64,000 bases of DNA from Wolbachia endosymbiont (group B) of Parapoynx stratiotata (GCF_947250635.1 NZ_OX366335.1:806001-870000), one strand, 5' to 3'; positions 9,308 through 22,061 are shown, numbered from the stretch's first letter. Program-made: numbers and translations. Notes: generated by a model from the sequence alone, not told the origin.

Positions 9308-10409
9308 TCATTTTAACTCCAATACACTAACTATGAAACAATCTATATTGCCATCAAAAACGGAATTTATATTGCCAACTTCATGTCCAGTCCTTAAATC
9401 CTTTACCATTTGATATGGATGCATAACATACGATCTGATCTGACTGCCCCAACCTATATCGCATTTCTTGCCATATTCTTCGGCCATTTTCTGTTCTTTT
9501 TTTTCCAATTCAATTTGATATAAACGTCCTTTAAGTAGTTTAAGTGCTTCATCTTTATTTTTATGTTGAGAACGACCATTTTGGCATTGAGCTACAACGC
9601 CTGTTGGAATATGCGTAATACGTACCGCGCTTTCAGTCTTATTTACATGCTGACCACCTGCTCCAGAAGCACGGTAAGTGTCGATCTTTAAATCCTTTTC
9701 ATCCACAACAATATCTATTGAATCTTCAATCACTGGAGTTACTCCTACACTTGCAAAACTGGTATGACGTTTACCATTTGCATCAAATGGTGATATTCTA
9801 ACCAATCTATGAACTCCACTTTCGCTTTTTGCCCACCCGTAAGCTTTTTCTCCGATGATCTTTATTGTTGTAGATTTTATACCAACTGCATCACCATCTA
9901 ATTTTTCTACAACTTCAACTTTAAAATTGTGATAAATTTCTGCCCATCTTGTATACATGCGCATGAGCATCTCAGTCCAATCATTGCTCTCTGTTCCACC
10001 AGCTCCTGAGTGGATTTCTAAAAAGCAGTTATTGTTATCTGCTTCACCAGTAAATAAGGATTCTGTCTCTTTAAGTTTGATTAATTTCTCTAGCTTTACT
10101 AACTCACCTTTAACTTCAGAAAAAAATTCTTCATCATTCTCATCAATAGCAGATTTCATCAAGCTGATAGCATCGTTGTAATCGCTTTCTAGCTTTGAAA
10201 ACGATTCTATGTCATGCTTAATTTTAGAGCGTTCTTTTAAAATTTCTTGTGCTTTTTGATTGTCTTGCCACAGATTATCATTCAACGCTTGAGAATCCAG
10301 CTCTTCAAGACGCAACTTCAATTTTTCTATGTCAAAGACACCTCCTGATAAGAGAAATACTTTTATTTAAGCCTTGAAAGTATTCAAGGATTTCTGGATG
10401 GGTTTTCAT
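9308..10409 (-). CDS. prfB: Peptide chain release factor 2 (programmed +1 frameshift)
   Basis: RF2 ends translation at UGA and UAA. The gene starts at ATG 10409, runs 25 codons (MKTHPEILEYFQGLNK...) to an in-frame TGA at 10334-10332, and continues in the +1 frame for 341 codons to 9308. That gives about 366 residues, the normal RF2 length. The main frame holds the GGQ loop (RASGAGGQHVNKTESAVR) that triggers peptidyl-tRNA hydrolysis, and the RF2-type recognition region. Calling the start at 10321 would miss the regulatory first frame. It is divergent from mgtE. Confidence 0.95.
10332..10346 (-). promoter_or_regulatory. prfB autoregulatory frameshift site
   Basis: Read on the minus strand this is AGGAGG-TGT-CTT-TGA-C. 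It has an internal Shine-Dalgarno element three bases before the slippery CTT and the UGA stop, the same layout as the E. coli prfB site. Low RF2 favours the +1 slip and so restores RF2 synthesis. Confidence 0.93.
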
Positions 10410-10563
10410 TATACTTTAGACTTTAATATATTTATTATCACTAACAATAACAGCAAACAAAATAGAAATTTAACCATATAATAGTTAATTCAAAATAATT
10501 TTATTATACTTGAATGTTCAATAAAATCAAGTGTGTATATTTATTAAAAAATAAGGTAAAGTA

Positions 10564-11934
10564 ATGAATATTAAAACAAGTTCTCATTATGGTTTAGACA
10601 AAAAGGCTATTGATGATTTAATAGAGTCTCTCGATAATCAAGAATTAGAGAATGTTCGTAATATTGTAAAAACGATAGATAGCGTTCAGTTAGCTTATTT
10701 TTTATCTACTTCGATCAGTGATCACAGGGAGAAATTAGTTAATATCCTCGATCAACATTTGTTAAGTGATGCCTTAGTACATGTAGTACCAGATTTACAA
10801 GTAGAGATCATAGAAATATTGGGAATAGAAAATACAGCAAAGTTACTAATGCTTCTTGATATAGAAGACATAGTAGCCATAGTGAAAGATTTAGATAGAA
10901 AGTCTATAGAAAATATACTGAACTACTTACCCAATGCAACTCAAAAATTAGTAGAGGAATTGTTATCATACCCAGAAGAAAGTGCAGGAAGGTTGATACA
11001 TAAAAATATGGTTATAGCTCCATATTATTGGACGATAAATCAGCTAATGGAATTCTTACGCAACTATAAAAAAATACCAGAAACATTTTATCAAATTTTC
11101 ATCATTAACTCAAAATTAGAACCCATAGGCATTTTCAACTTAAATAAGGTAATATCTCACTCAGGAGAAACAATAATAAAAGAGATAATGAGTCAAGATA
11201 TAAAAATAATTAAAACTGGAATGGACCAAGAAGAAGTAGCAAGAATATTTAAAGATTACGCTCTATTATCAGCTCCAGTAGTAAATAAGAATGGTAAAAT
11301 TATAGGTGTAATCCTTATTGAAGATGTAATCAAAATTGTTCAACAAGAAGCAGAAGAGGATGTGCTTAAAATAAGCGGTGTATCATCTAAATCTGATATA
11401 AATGCCCCTATACATAAAACTATAATTAAAAGACTACCTTGGTTACTGTTTAACCTCTTAGCTGCAACAATATGTTCTATAGTAGTTGGCTTTTTCGATA
11501 ACGTAATACAAAGTTTTATAGTACTGCCAATAATTATGCCAATCATTGCATCGATGAGCGGAAATGCAGGATCCCAAACAGTAACACTAACTATCCGGGC
11601 AATCGCAACAAAATATCTAACTGAGCAAAATGCAAAAAGAATACTGATGAAAGAATTTTTAATAGGTCTTATAAACGGGGTGATCTTATCTACTATTTCA
11701 TTAGTAGTGTTAGCAATAAGGTTTCACAATGTCAAAGTGGAGATGATTTTTGTGGTCTCCATGATTATGATGTCAATTATTGCAACGTTCATCGGAACTT
11801 TCATTCCTATAATGCTTCATCGTTTAAGATCCGATCCTGCTGTTTCGTCTTCAATTCTAACATCAGCAACAACTGATATTCTCTCAGCTCTTATATTTTT
11901 TGGTCTAGCCACGATCTTTTTATTAAATAGCTGA
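10564..11934 (+). CDS. mgtE: Magnesium transporter MgtE
   Basis: A 456-residue MgtE Mg2+ channel. In order it has an N-terminal superhelical domain (about residues 20-130), two CBS domains (about 130-255, with MSQDIKIIKTGM and APVVNKNGKIIGVIL) and five transmembrane helices. The pore motif is PIIASMSGNAGSQT (about 325-338). The cytoplasmic domains gate the channel in response to internal Mg2+. It stands alone, divergent from prfB. Confidence 0.93.
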   Translation: MNIKTSSHYGLDKKAIDDLIESLDNQELENVRNIVKTIDSVQLAYFLSTSISDHREKLVNILDQHLLSDALVHVVPDLQVEIIEILGIENTAKLLMLLDIEDIVAIVKDLDRKSIENILNYLPNATQKLVEELLSYPEESAGRLIHKNMVIAPYYWTINQLMEFLRNYKKIPETFYQIFIINSKLEPIGIFNLNKVISHSGETIIKEIMSQDIKIIKTGMDQEEVARIFKDYALLSAPVVNKNGKIIGVILIEDVIKIVQQEAEEDVLKISGVSSKSDINAPIHKTIIKRLPWLLFNLLAATICSIVVGFFDNVIQSFIVLPIIMPIIASMSGNAGSQTVTLTIRAIATKYLTEQNAKRILMKEFLIGLINGVILSTISLVVLAIRFHNVKVEMIFVVSMIMMSIIATFIGTFIPIMLHRLRSDPAVSSSILTSATTDILSALIFFGLATIFLLNS

Positions 11935-12409
11935 ATCTTGCTATATAAAAATTGCTTTACAAGCTTTAACTGCCACGTTATCATTACTCACAGGTGCATT
12001 GAAGAAGAAAATAAGAGTCGATAAAGAAATAAAAGTACATGAAACTGAGCTGCTTTAGTTTTAAAATAAAATGCTAGAATATGCAAAAAAGTCCTTGCTC
12101 TGCTAAATCTTTTTAGCTATAGTACAATTTAATGTAATCAATATGTGGGGTATGGTGTTAGATGCACTGTATTATGTATGTCATTCGGAAAGCAATACTA
12201 GCTTTTTTAGGCATATATCTAGTTTAGTAAGAAATAAAAAGAAAAACACACTGTTACTCAGCAATTAAAGTTACTTAGGGTTACTATAAACTTTCTACAG
12301 TAAATTGCTTTGGTACAACTGCATAAGAATCAAATGTTGAAACCAATCTTCAGAAAAGAGGTTTACGACAAAACAATCAAAATATGAATGTTAAAATATA
12401 GGGGGCTTT
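11935..12409 (+). other. Intergenic, no gene recognised
   Basis: A 475-base AT-rich stretch between mgtE and an orphan gene. Stops are frequent in all frames. I see no RNA gene, insertion-sequence end or strong hairpin. It probably holds the mgtE terminator and the promoter of the next gene. Confidence 0.5.
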
Positions 12410-13498
12410 ATGTTAGGTAAAGAAAATACAAAGGGACAAGTAATAGATAATCAAATGGATTATGTAGATGATGAGTCAACAATAGGAGCAAAAGGAGGTC
12501 TTAATCATGAAGATAGATCATCTAGTGAAGAACTTCAGCGTGGACGAAGTCAAGAGAGCCCTAGAGTAACAAGATCTTCATCTATAGGCAGCAGTAGTAC
12601 ATCGACTGATGATGAAGAAATGTTTAGCTGTATAAGCATTACAAGTGATGAAATAGTGAAAAAAGCAACTTTTTTTGTTAAGACTTTTGTTAAAGAATTC
12701 GAGGAAAAATTATCTAAATATTTTGAGGAGGCAGAACCAGATTCAAATATACAAAAAATAAGCAAAGCTTCAGCCAGCTTTAGTTCTTTTTTGAATAATA
12801 CTATTCCAGCAAGTCCACTAAAATTATTTAGTGTTAAAGTTAATGAGAGTATCAATCATTGTGTTACAGGAAAACGGCATAAGAAAGGAGCGAAAAATAT
12901 TTTTACAATAACTACGCCTTGCTACAAAGCTGAAATGAGAGAGATTTTAGTAAAAGCTGGCTTAGAAATTTTTCACAGGTTTGAGGTACCATTCATAAAA
13001 GTTGTAGATATCAATCCCTCTTTTTATCATAGGAAAGTTAAGAAGTTAGCAATAGATGCTGTACATAGAACAATGAATTACCTTTTAACTTCTGAGGAAC
13101 AAGACTTTTCTGTTGATCTTATAACACAAGGTGTTGTTCTAGGTAAGTCAAAAAAGAAAGGATATTTTACGCGTCCTGGATATGAAGTAAAAGATGAGCA
13201 AAGTGGTGAAAGTTTAGTAACCTCAGAATTGTATGAATGGGTAGGAATAAAGAAAAAAGAAGAAGATGAAACTGTTAATTATTATCAATATAATTCTGAG
13301 GAACATAATCTAGAGGAATATAACTGTGCTGAAAAATACGGCTATCGGCTTCCCTTTGAATGGGAGTTAAGAAAGTGGGAGGAGGTAAAACAAAAGTATG
13401 TATCTAGTGAAGTACCCATAGAAAGATATGTGTATATTTTAAATGATGAAAAAAAAGAAGAATTAGCTCGTTTTATATTAAAGGAGCAGTTGTGTTAA
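12410..13498 (+). CDS. Wolbachia orphan protein, IS110-1 inserted three codons before its stop
   Basis: A 362-residue soluble protein that I do not recognise. The first 75 residues are polar and low in complexity (SSSEELQRGRSQ, SSSIGSSSTSTDDEE), followed by a folded-looking region (about 80-360) rich in Lys, Glu and aromatics. It has no signal peptide or membrane segment. GGGGG lies before the ATG. IS110-1 is inserted at 13488. Excising it at its CT core gives ...LKEQIYL and a TGA at 14873-14875, so only the last residues (now LC) are altered and the protein may still work. The polar N-terminus is compatible with a secreted effector, but that is conjecture. Confidence 0.65.
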   Translation: MLGKENTKGQVIDNQMDYVDDESTIGAKGGLNHEDRSSSEELQRGRSQESPRVTRSSSIGSSSTSTDDEEMFSCISITSDEIVKKATFFVKTFVKEFEEKLSKYFEEAEPDSNIQKISKASASFSSFLNNTIPASPLKLFSVKVNESINHCVTGKRHKKGAKNIFTITTPCYKAEMREILVKAGLEIFHRFEVPFIKVVDINPSFYHRKVKKLAIDAVHRTMNYLLTSEEQDFSVDLITQGVVLGKSKKKGYFTRPGYEVKDEQSGESLVTSELYEWVGIKKKEEDETVNYYQYNSEEHNLEEYNCAEKYGYRLPFEWELRKWEEVKQKYVSSEVPIERYVYILNDEKKEELARFILKEQLC

Positions 13499-13623
13499 AA
13501 GTCAATAGAAAAATACTAAAAATAAATTTTTACTTAGTGGACTATAAAGCCAAAGATGCTTTTAACACATTTTACGTAATTTAAGTTGTAGTATTTGATT
13601 TGAATTCTTTTAAGAAGTGTGGA

Positions 13624-13666
13624 TGTGGATAAGTGCTTTCAGTCTGTGTAAGCGCACTTATCCACA
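13624..13666. terminator. IS110-1 3' hairpin built from two DnaA-box sequences
   Basis: A perfect 13-bp inverted repeat, TGTGGATAAGTGC (13624-13636) and GCACTTATCCACA (13654-13666), lies just 3' of the transposase stop. Both arms contain TTATCCACA, the consensus DnaA box. No T-run follows, so termination is only one possible role. The same hairpin is at 53063-53105. Confidence 0.7.
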
Positions 13667-13684
13667 ACTACACTAATTTTCAAT

Positions 13685-14644
13685 CTAAGCAGCTTTAGGG
13701 CTATATTCCTCAGTAAAAACCCTGCCATCTCTGATTAAAGAGTTAGCAAGGATAAGTAATTTTCTCATGGCAGCAGTAGAAGCAACTTTATATGGTTTTT
13801 TGTATTGATCGTATAGCCTATCAAAGAAGATTCTTATATAAGAATTGTACTTTTGTGCACTAAGAACACACATATGTAAAACTGTTCTAATCTGTGATCT
13901 ACCACCTTGAATACATCTTTTTCCTTTACTAAAACCACTATCTCGATTAAAAGGTGCAACTCCAGAAAGGCTAGATATTTCTTTATGTCGGAGAGTTCCT
14001 AATTCTGGTAGATAACAGATCATAGTAATAGCTAAGATTCTACCTGCTCCTGGCATACTAGTTATTGATATGTATTTTTCTTTAAGCTCTTGACTTTGCT
14101 CAATCAATGTTATCATCTCGTCTTCTAAAACTTGAATTTGACTTTGCAAAATGGCAAGTAGTTCTTCCATTTGTTTGATTATGGATATATCAGTTACTTG
14201 ATGAGCTTGAGTTTTTTGTATTTTTGCCATTTCCACTAATTGATTTCTGCGAGATAACTTTTGCTTCAAACTGTCAATATTACTAACCTTTAAAGGAGTA
14301 ACACGCATATCTGTATTATTGATATAACGTGAGATGATGCTGCAGTCTATTTTATCAGTTTTAGTAGCGATACCAAGGCTTTTTGCATAATCTCTAACCC
14401 ATCTAGGTTGAATAACATATACTTCGAAACCATGGCTTAGTAAAGTATAAGCACATAATTTTTCGTACCCACCAGTTGCTTCAAGTCCAACTTTGGTTAC
14501 ATTATGCAAACGTAAAAAGTCGAGTATTTGATCAATAGCTTGAACGTCATTTTCAAATACTTTATAATGTCCAAGTGGATGAATGTGGATATCTAGCTTA
14601 TTTTTGCTAACATCAATGCCAGCAATGATATTTGATGAATTCAT
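13685..14644 (-). CDS. IS110 family transposase/recombinase (IS110-1)
   Basis: A DEDD recombinase of 319 residues starting at ATG 14644 (MNSSNIIAGIDVSK). GGAGG lies 4 bases before it; the longer GTG start 13 codons upstream would overlap the structured RNA. RuvC-like residues are visible in AGIDVSKNK, LEATGGYEK and TKTDKIDC. The C-terminal domain follows with SMPGAGRILA and LSGVAPFNRDSG...KGKR, where the catalytic Ser region of this family lies. It is expected to integrate the circular element at sites chosen by its bridge RNA. Confidence 0.93.
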   Translation of the reverse strand: MNSSNIIAGIDVSKNKLDIHIHPLGHYKVFENDVQAIDQILDFLRLHNVTKVGLEATGGYEKLCAYTLLSHGFEVYVIQPRWVRDYAKSLGIATKTDKIDCSIISRYINNTDMRVTPLKVSNIDSLKQKLSRRNQLVEMAKIQKTQAHQVTDISIIKQMEELLAILQSQIQVLEDEMITLIEQSQELKEKYISITSMPGAGRILAITMICYLPELGTLRHKEISSLSGVAPFNRDSGFSKGKRCIQGGRSQIRTVLHMCVLSAQKYNSYIRIFFDRLYDQYKKPYKVASTAAMRKLLILANSLIRDGRVFTEEYSPKAA

Positions 14645-14677
14645 AATTCCTCCGTAAGAATAATATAATACTGCATT

Positions 14678-14805
14678 TTCCACCCTTATATACGAGCCTA
14701 AAAACTCAATCAGTTGTTCGGAACTATTCAGTATATAAACAGAGAAGAGAACCTTGCTCCAATACGGTCCCTTATGACCAAGATCTATGACGGTTCCTCT
14801 TCTCT
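14678..14805 (-). ncRNA. Candidate IS110-1 bridge RNA (copy A)
   Basis: The 5' noncoding end of IS110-1 upstream of its recombinase, with the same sequence as 51924-52051, where the fold and guides are described. The target guides ATAGATCT and GGAGCA match the flanks of this very insertion exactly: ATAGATCT before the element and TGCTCC after it, read on the element strand. Confidence 0.7.
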
Positions 14806-14871
14806 ATACATCTTTATATTACTACTTCTTAATACTTATAAAGACTTGTTTTTAACATATAAGATCTATTT

Positions 14872-15231
14872 GTGAAAGTAAAAGATGAAGATTTTGAGTA
14901 TATCAAAAAACACAACCGAAATAAGAATCCAGATGGCAGTATTATCACCAATGAGTATCTTATATATTTTAGCTTAGAAAGTAAAAGTTACTACATTACT
15001 GCTACAAGTAAGGAAATGAATAACAATGATGGATTATTAAAGATAAATTCATTAGGAAGAAAAAATGATAAAGGTGAGTATGAATTAATACATGAAGAAA
15101 AGTCAAAAACGTTAGGTTTTAGCACTGAAGAAAATGATCCTAAAGAACTCATCATTAGACTTGTGCCAAGCTCAATTGTTAAATCACCAGAAGCTGAACA
15201 ACAAAAGAAAGATAGATCATTACCCAGCTAA
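14872..15231 (+). CDS. Orphan protein downstream of the IS110-1 insertion
   Basis: A 119-residue soluble, Lys/Glu-rich reading frame starting at GTG (VKVKDEDFEYIKKH). I do not recognise it. Without the IS110-1 insertion, its GTG would overlap the TGA stop of the 12410 gene as GTGA, a typical coupled start. It could also be the C-terminal part of the same protein read after a frameshift. The insertion now separates it from its presumed promoter. A terminator follows directly. Confidence 0.5.
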   Translation: MKVKDEDFEYIKKHNRNKNPDGSIITNEYLIYFSLESKSYYITATSKEMNNNDGLLKINSLGRKNDKGEYELIHEEKSKTLGFSTEENDPKELIIRLVPSSIVKSPEAEQQKKDRSLPS

Positions 15232-15237
15232 GTATAA

Positions 15238-15273
15238 AAGGGGTAGACTAAATAAGTCTGCCCTTCATTTTTT
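15238..15273 (+). terminator. Rho-independent terminator
   Basis: A hairpin with arms AAGGGGTAGACT and AGTCTGCCCTT and a 5-base loop, followed by TCATTTTTT. It lies 7 bases after the stop of the 14872 gene. Confidence 0.8.
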
Positions 15274-15346
15274 AGTGTTAGGTTACTTAAACTTATTGTA
15301 GAAACTATCTCAAAAAATAGATATTCACATACTTATAAGAAATTTG

Positions 15347-18007
<2,661 letters not shown>

Positions 18008-18048
18008 TTAATAATAGCTTTTAACGCTAATCTTAAAAATCTACTCTT

Positions 18049-18573
18049 ATGGCTTCAAATTTTAATAATATGAATGCAGCAAAAAATCTAGTTATTTGGC
18101 TACTGATAATAGTCATTACTGCAATGTTTATTGATTCACAAGGGGATAAACTAAGCAATAGGTTTCTGAGCACTTTTCTACCGTACAAAGGAAGGGTTCA
18201 AAATGGCGGAAGTATTGAATTTACAAAGTCATACGATGGACACTTTTATATTCAAGCTCAAGTCAATGATCGTAATATAACGTTTTTGCTTGATACCGGA
18301 GCAACTGATATTGTTCTATCGCAAAAAGATGCGTTACATGCTGGTATTAACTTACAAAACATTCAAGACTTTAAAATATATGAAACTGCAAAAGGTCAAA
18401 TAAAAGCTGGAGTGGTTCAAATACCTCAAGTTAAAATAGGAAATTTTTTAATTAATGATGTGCACGCTAGTGTTAATACTCACTCTATGTCCCATTCATT
18501 ACTTGGTATGAGCTTTTTGAGATATTTTCATTTCACTATTAGGGATAACAAGCTAATATTATATCGTAGTTAA
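18049..18573 (+). CDS. Membrane-anchored retropepsin-like aspartic protease
   Basis: A 174-residue protein of the clan AA aspartic protease family (TIGR02281 type). It has a single N-terminal membrane segment (about residues 13-28), then one retroviral-protease fold with the catalytic FLLDTGATDIVLS (about 83-95) and a conserved LLGMSFLRYF near the end. It is expected to act as a dimer in the periplasm; the substrate is unknown. It is convergent with secF, 5 bases between the stops. Confidence 0.85.
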   Translation: MASNFNNMNAAKNLVIWLLIIVITAMFIDSQGDKLSNRFLSTFLPYKGRVQNGGSIEFTKSYDGHFYIQAQVNDRNITFLLDTGATDIVLSQKDALHAGINLQNIQDFKIYETAKGQIKAGVVQIPQVKIGNFLINDVHASVNTHSMSHSLLGMSFLRYFHFTIRDNKLILYRS

Positions 18574-18578
18574 ACGTT

Positions 18579-19454
18579 CTATACTCTACTTATCAACGCT
18601 CTGCAGGTCAATATAGGAGCAGAGATAAATATTGCGGAACAGGTGCCGATTGCAATGCCAAAAGAAATGATTAAGCAGAAGTCTCTGACCACACCTGTAC
18701 AAATCAGCACTAAAGGAAGAGCGGCAAGAAGAGTAGTACCTGAAGTTAACATAGTGCGAAATAGCGTCGAATTAATGCTGGCATCAACTACTTCACCTAT
18801 TTTTGCATTTTTTCCACTTTTTTGATACTCTCGAATCCGATCATATATAACCACTGAGTTATTGATTGAGTAGCCAATTACGGTAAGGAGAGCTGCAACT
18901 GATGAAATATTAAACTCAATACTCGTTAAACTGATAAAGCCAAGAGTTAAAATCACATCATGGATCAGTGCCATTATTCCACCAAGTCCACACTGCCAGT
19001 TAAATCTAAGCCAAACATAAAAAAATATTCCAATAATTGCAATTAACATGGCTGATATCCCTTCAAATATCTGCGTTGAGCCTATTTGTGGACCAACATA
19101 ATCTATTTTGCGATAAGTTACTAAATTACCTAATTTGCTCTCTAATATACTTTTAACCTTTTTAATTTTATCTTCATCTCCCTCATCTTTAAACCGCACA
19201 ACTAAGTTATCACCAGCTTTTGAACTCTGTATCGTAAATCCACTCTCTTTTAATATACCGAGAATAGCATCATCCTTGCTTGAAGATTTTATCTCTATCA
19301 AAATTCCACCTGTAAAGTCTATACCCAAATTCATTCCTCGCAGCATAAAAGTAAGCATTGAAAAAATGATAAGAATAACGCTAACAAGTGCTGTCAAATT
19401 TCTATATTTACTAAATTTTATATCAAGATTATCTGGAATAAGTCTAATTGCCAT
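18579..19454 (-). CDS. secF: Protein translocase subunit SecF
   Basis: A 291-residue SecF with six transmembrane helices and the periplasmic domain between the first two. Motifs are [12 protein letters not shown] (about 41-52) and the core [18 protein letters not shown] (about 190-207). It works with SecD and SecYEG to drive preprotein export with the proton gradient. secD is not in the window. Confidence 0.95.
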   Translation of the reverse strand: MAIRLIPDNLDIKFSKYRNLTALVSVILIIFSMLTFMLRGMNLGIDFTGGILIEIKSSSKDDAILGILKESGFTIQSSKAGDNLVVRFKDEGDEDKIKKVKSILESKLGNLVTYRKIDYVGPQIGSTQIFEGISAMLIAIIGIFFYVWLRFNWQCGLGGIMALIHDVILTLGFISLTSIEFNISSVAALLTVIGYSINNSVVIYDRIREYQKSGKNAKIGEVVDASINSTLFRTMLTSGTTLLAALPLVLICTGVVRDFCLIISFGIAIGTCSAIFISAPILTCRALISRV

Positions 19455-19611
19455 ATTTACTACTTAAATTGTGATTTTATATACTTTTTAAGCAATCGAC
19501 TAGCTATTTTCTCTTAGCTTATACTAATAATGATCTTTGATTTACTTAATCTACTTGAAAAAGATATTTGATCAAAAAAATGAAAACAGCCTGGTTGTCA
19601 TTAATAAAGTG

Positions 19612-20994
19612 CTACTTAAACATCTTTTTTAATCGATTGATTTCATCAGCAAATTTTGGGTCAGTTCTTATGAAATTTTCCACTTGTTTGACTGCGTGTA
19701 TAACAGTAGCATGATCTCTACCACCAAAATTTCTTCCAATATCTGGTAAACTTTTTTGCGTAAACTTCTTTGCGAAATACATAGCTATTTGTCTCGGCCT
19801 CGCAAGACTGCGGAGCCTTCTATTAGATTGCATATCTGCAATCTTTATATTGAAAAATTCAGCTATTTTTTTCTGTATTTCTTCTATTGTGATTGACCTA
19901 TGATTTGACCTAAGAAGATCAATTAGGGTCTCACTAGCTGATTCTACTGTCATGCTTCTTCCAATTAAAGAGGTATGAGCAACCTTATTTAATGCTCCTT
20001 CTAGTTCTCTTATATTGGATTTTATATTCCTTGCCAAAAATTCTAGGACATCCTTTGGAACATACATATTCATTCGTTCCACTTTCGCCTGCAATATACC
20101 AAGTCTTAATTCAAAAGTTGTTTCATTAATATCTGCAACTAATCCCCAACCAAGTCGTGATTTTATTCTTTCTTCTACTCCATCAAGATCACTAGGAGAC
20201 CTATCAGCTGATATAACCAATTGTTTATTTTGGTCTATCAATGCATTGAAAGTGTGAAAAAATTCTTCTTGTGTACTATCTTTACCACTGATAAATTGCA
20301 CATCATCTACCATCAATACATCTACTGATCTAAATTGCTCTTTAAATAACATAATATCTTTGCTCCGCAGCGCCGTAATATATTGATACATAAATTTCTC
20401 TGCTGATAAATATACCACTTTTCTTTTTGCTGACGGAGAATTGACTATGTCCCAAGCTATAGCATGCATTAAATGTGTTTTACCAAGTCCCACTCCACCA
20501 TATAGAAATAAAGGGTTGCTTCCTGATATTGGATCTATAGATTCCGCTACACGCTTTGCCGCTGTAAATGCTAACTCATTTGACTTTCCTACCACAAAAT
20601 TATCAAAAGTGAATCTGGTATCTAGTGGTGAACCAAGATTATGATTATTTTCCTCTCTATTTTTTAGTATCGTATTAGAATTTGAATTTCTTTCTTCAAT
20701 TAATTGAATATCAATAGAACATACACTTTGATCTTCGCTTTGCCATAATGACAATATTTTTTCCATGTAGTGAACTGTAATCCACTCCTTTATAAATCTT
20801 GTTGGTACAGACAACAAAACTTCTCCATTTCTGTTGCTGATAAATCTTAGTGAACTCAGCCAGCTGTTATATGTTGCTTCTCCATAGAGATTATGGAGAT
20901 AATTTTGGATTTTTTCCCAAGTAACATTGTGGTCCGTTACTGTAATAATCTGATCAAAAAACATAGTAGAAACCTTAGGGTTAGTTAAGTTCAT
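19612..20994 (-). CDS. dnaA: Chromosomal replication initiator DnaA
   Basis: DnaA of 460 residues when started at ATG 20994 ([10 protein letters not shown]). An alternative ATG lies 10 codons later, and the open frame extends 16 codons upstream without support. Domain I is at about 12-75. Then come the AAA+ ATPase with Walker [14 protein letters not shown] and Walker [10 protein letters not shown], and the C-terminal DNA-binding domain with [10 protein letters not shown] and the box-recognition helix [15 protein letters not shown]. In Wolbachia the origin is reported away from dnaA, so its position here does not by itself mark the origin. Confidence 0.95.
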   Translation of the reverse strand: MNLTNPKVSTMFFDQIITVTDHNVTWEKIQNYLHNLYGEATYNSWLSSLRFISNRNGEVLLSVPTRFIKEWITVHYMEKILSLWQSEDQSVCSIDIQLIEERNSNSNTILKNREENNHNLGSPLDTRFTFDNFVVGKSNELAFTAAKRVAESIDPISGSNPLFLYGGVGLGKTHLMHAIAWDIVNSPSAKRKVVYLSAEKFMYQYITALRSKDIMLFKEQFRSVDVLMVDDVQFISGKDSTQEEFFHTFNALIDQNKQLVISADRSPSDLDGVEERIKSRLGWGLVADINETTFELRLGILQAKVERMNMYVPKDVLEFLARNIKSNIRELEGALNKVAHTSLIGRSMTVESASETLIDLLRSNHRSITIEEIQKKIAEFFNIKIADMQSNRRLRSLARPRQIAMYFAKKFTQKSLPDIGRNFGGRDHATVIHAVKQVENFIRTDPKFADEINRLKKMFK

Positions 20995-21320
20995 ATACCA
21001 CACCAAGAAAGAACAATAATCAGAAAGATGCAAGATAATCAATAGCTTACTGTAAGATAAAAAGCTAACACTACTTAATACATATCTAAAATTATGAGGA
21101 TTTTTTGACGAGTTGTAAAGAGTATAAAAGCACTAAAATTGATCATTTTTTTGAAATAAAAACAATCAATTTGTAAATGTCGCTTGTACCGAGGATTAGA
21201 AGTATGTTATTAAAAAATAGTAATATATTATGTATAAATAAGATATTAAATTTACTGATAAATAAGTAAAGTACTTGTATAAATATAGCTGATTTAGTAT
21301 AAATTTATTGAAGTAAATTT

Positions 21321-22058
21321 GTGATTATATTAAGTAATTTGAGTCATAATACTGTATTCGGTATTGAACTGGAGTTTTACACTGAGGGAATAAAAAAAGA
21401 ATATTTATTTCTGAATAGCATCAAAAATAAAATAGCTTCTCTTGGATTTTTTTGTGAGAAAGAGAGTTCTTTAAACCAATACGAGATAAAAAGTGATTGT
21501 TATACGAGTCCTGATAATTTAATTATGCATTTTGAGTTAGTAAAAAAATTACTGATTGGAACAGCACAAGAGTTCGATGGTAATGTTTCTTTTAAAGCAA
21601 AACCTTATTTGGATAGAGCAGGCAGCGCACTAAATGTACATGTTAGCCTCATGGATTCAAATAATAATAACTTATTTTATGGCAATAAGCAAAAATATAG
21701 TGACCACCTGATTCACAGCATAGGTGGATTATGTGCAATGATGAAAAAACATATGTTGTTTTTTGCTCCAAATGATGATTCATATTTAAGATTTCAGTAC
21801 CCAGATATTCATACTCCAACTACGATTAGTTGGGGAGTGAATAACAGAACTGCTGCGATAAGAATTCCCTATTTTGGCAACGATTCCAAAAGATGCCGCC
21901 TAGAGCACCGTGTTCCTGGAGCAGATTGCAACCTTGAAAAGGTGCTTGCAGCAATAGTTGAAGGCATGGCTTTCGGTATAGAGAACAAAATCATTCCACC
22001 AAGTAGAGTCTACGGCATTGCATCTGATTCTCAATACAAGATGGAGAGTTTGATATAA
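21321..22058 (+). CDS. Short glutamine-synthetase-like catalytic domain protein
   Basis: A 245-residue protein resembling only the C-terminal catalytic half of glutamine synthetase. In order it has a GIELEFY strand (ExE-type metal site), GSALNVHVSLMDSNN (GS: GSGMHxHxSL), WGVNNRTAAIRIPY (GS: WGxxNRSAAIRIP, ATP/glutamate site) and RLEHRVPGADCN (GS: RIExRxP). The N-terminal beta-grasp domain that completes the active site between subunits is missing. GS is about 430-470 residues. Whether it ligates ammonia, acts on another amine or is relict is unknown. It is convergent with the next gene, 3 bases apart. Confidence 0.7.
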   Translation: MIILSNLSHNTVFGIELEFYTEGIKKEYLFLNSIKNKIASLGFFCEKESSLNQYEIKSDCYTSPDNLIMHFELVKKLLIGTAQEFDGNVSFKAKPYLDRAGSALNVHVSLMDSNNNNLFYGNKQKYSDHLIHSIGGLCAMMKKHMLFFAPNDDSYLRFQYPDIHTPTTISWGVNNRTAAIRIPYFGNDSKRCRLEHRVPGADCNLEKVLAAIVEGMAFGIENKIIPPSRVYGIASDSQYKMESLI

Positions 22059-22061
22059 ACT

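Larger units (their letters stand above)
13488..14861 (-). mobile_element. IS110-1 copy A (complete, 1374 bp)
   Basis: An IS110-family element on the minus strand, without terminal inverted repeats. Counting one CT core, it spans 13488-14861 and is flanked by AGAT on one side and GCT on the other, as in the copy at 51868-53241. It carries one DEDD recombinase gene, a structured 5' noncoding end (bridge RNA candidate at 14678-14805) and a 3' hairpin. The recombinase is identical in protein sequence to the other copy. Confidence 0.9.

Noticed and set aside
20995..21320. Replication origin beside dnaA
   Set aside because: AT-rich but without a cluster of TTATCCACA boxes. The only consensus boxes noted are in the IS110-1 hairpins, and the Wolbachia origin is reported elsewhere.
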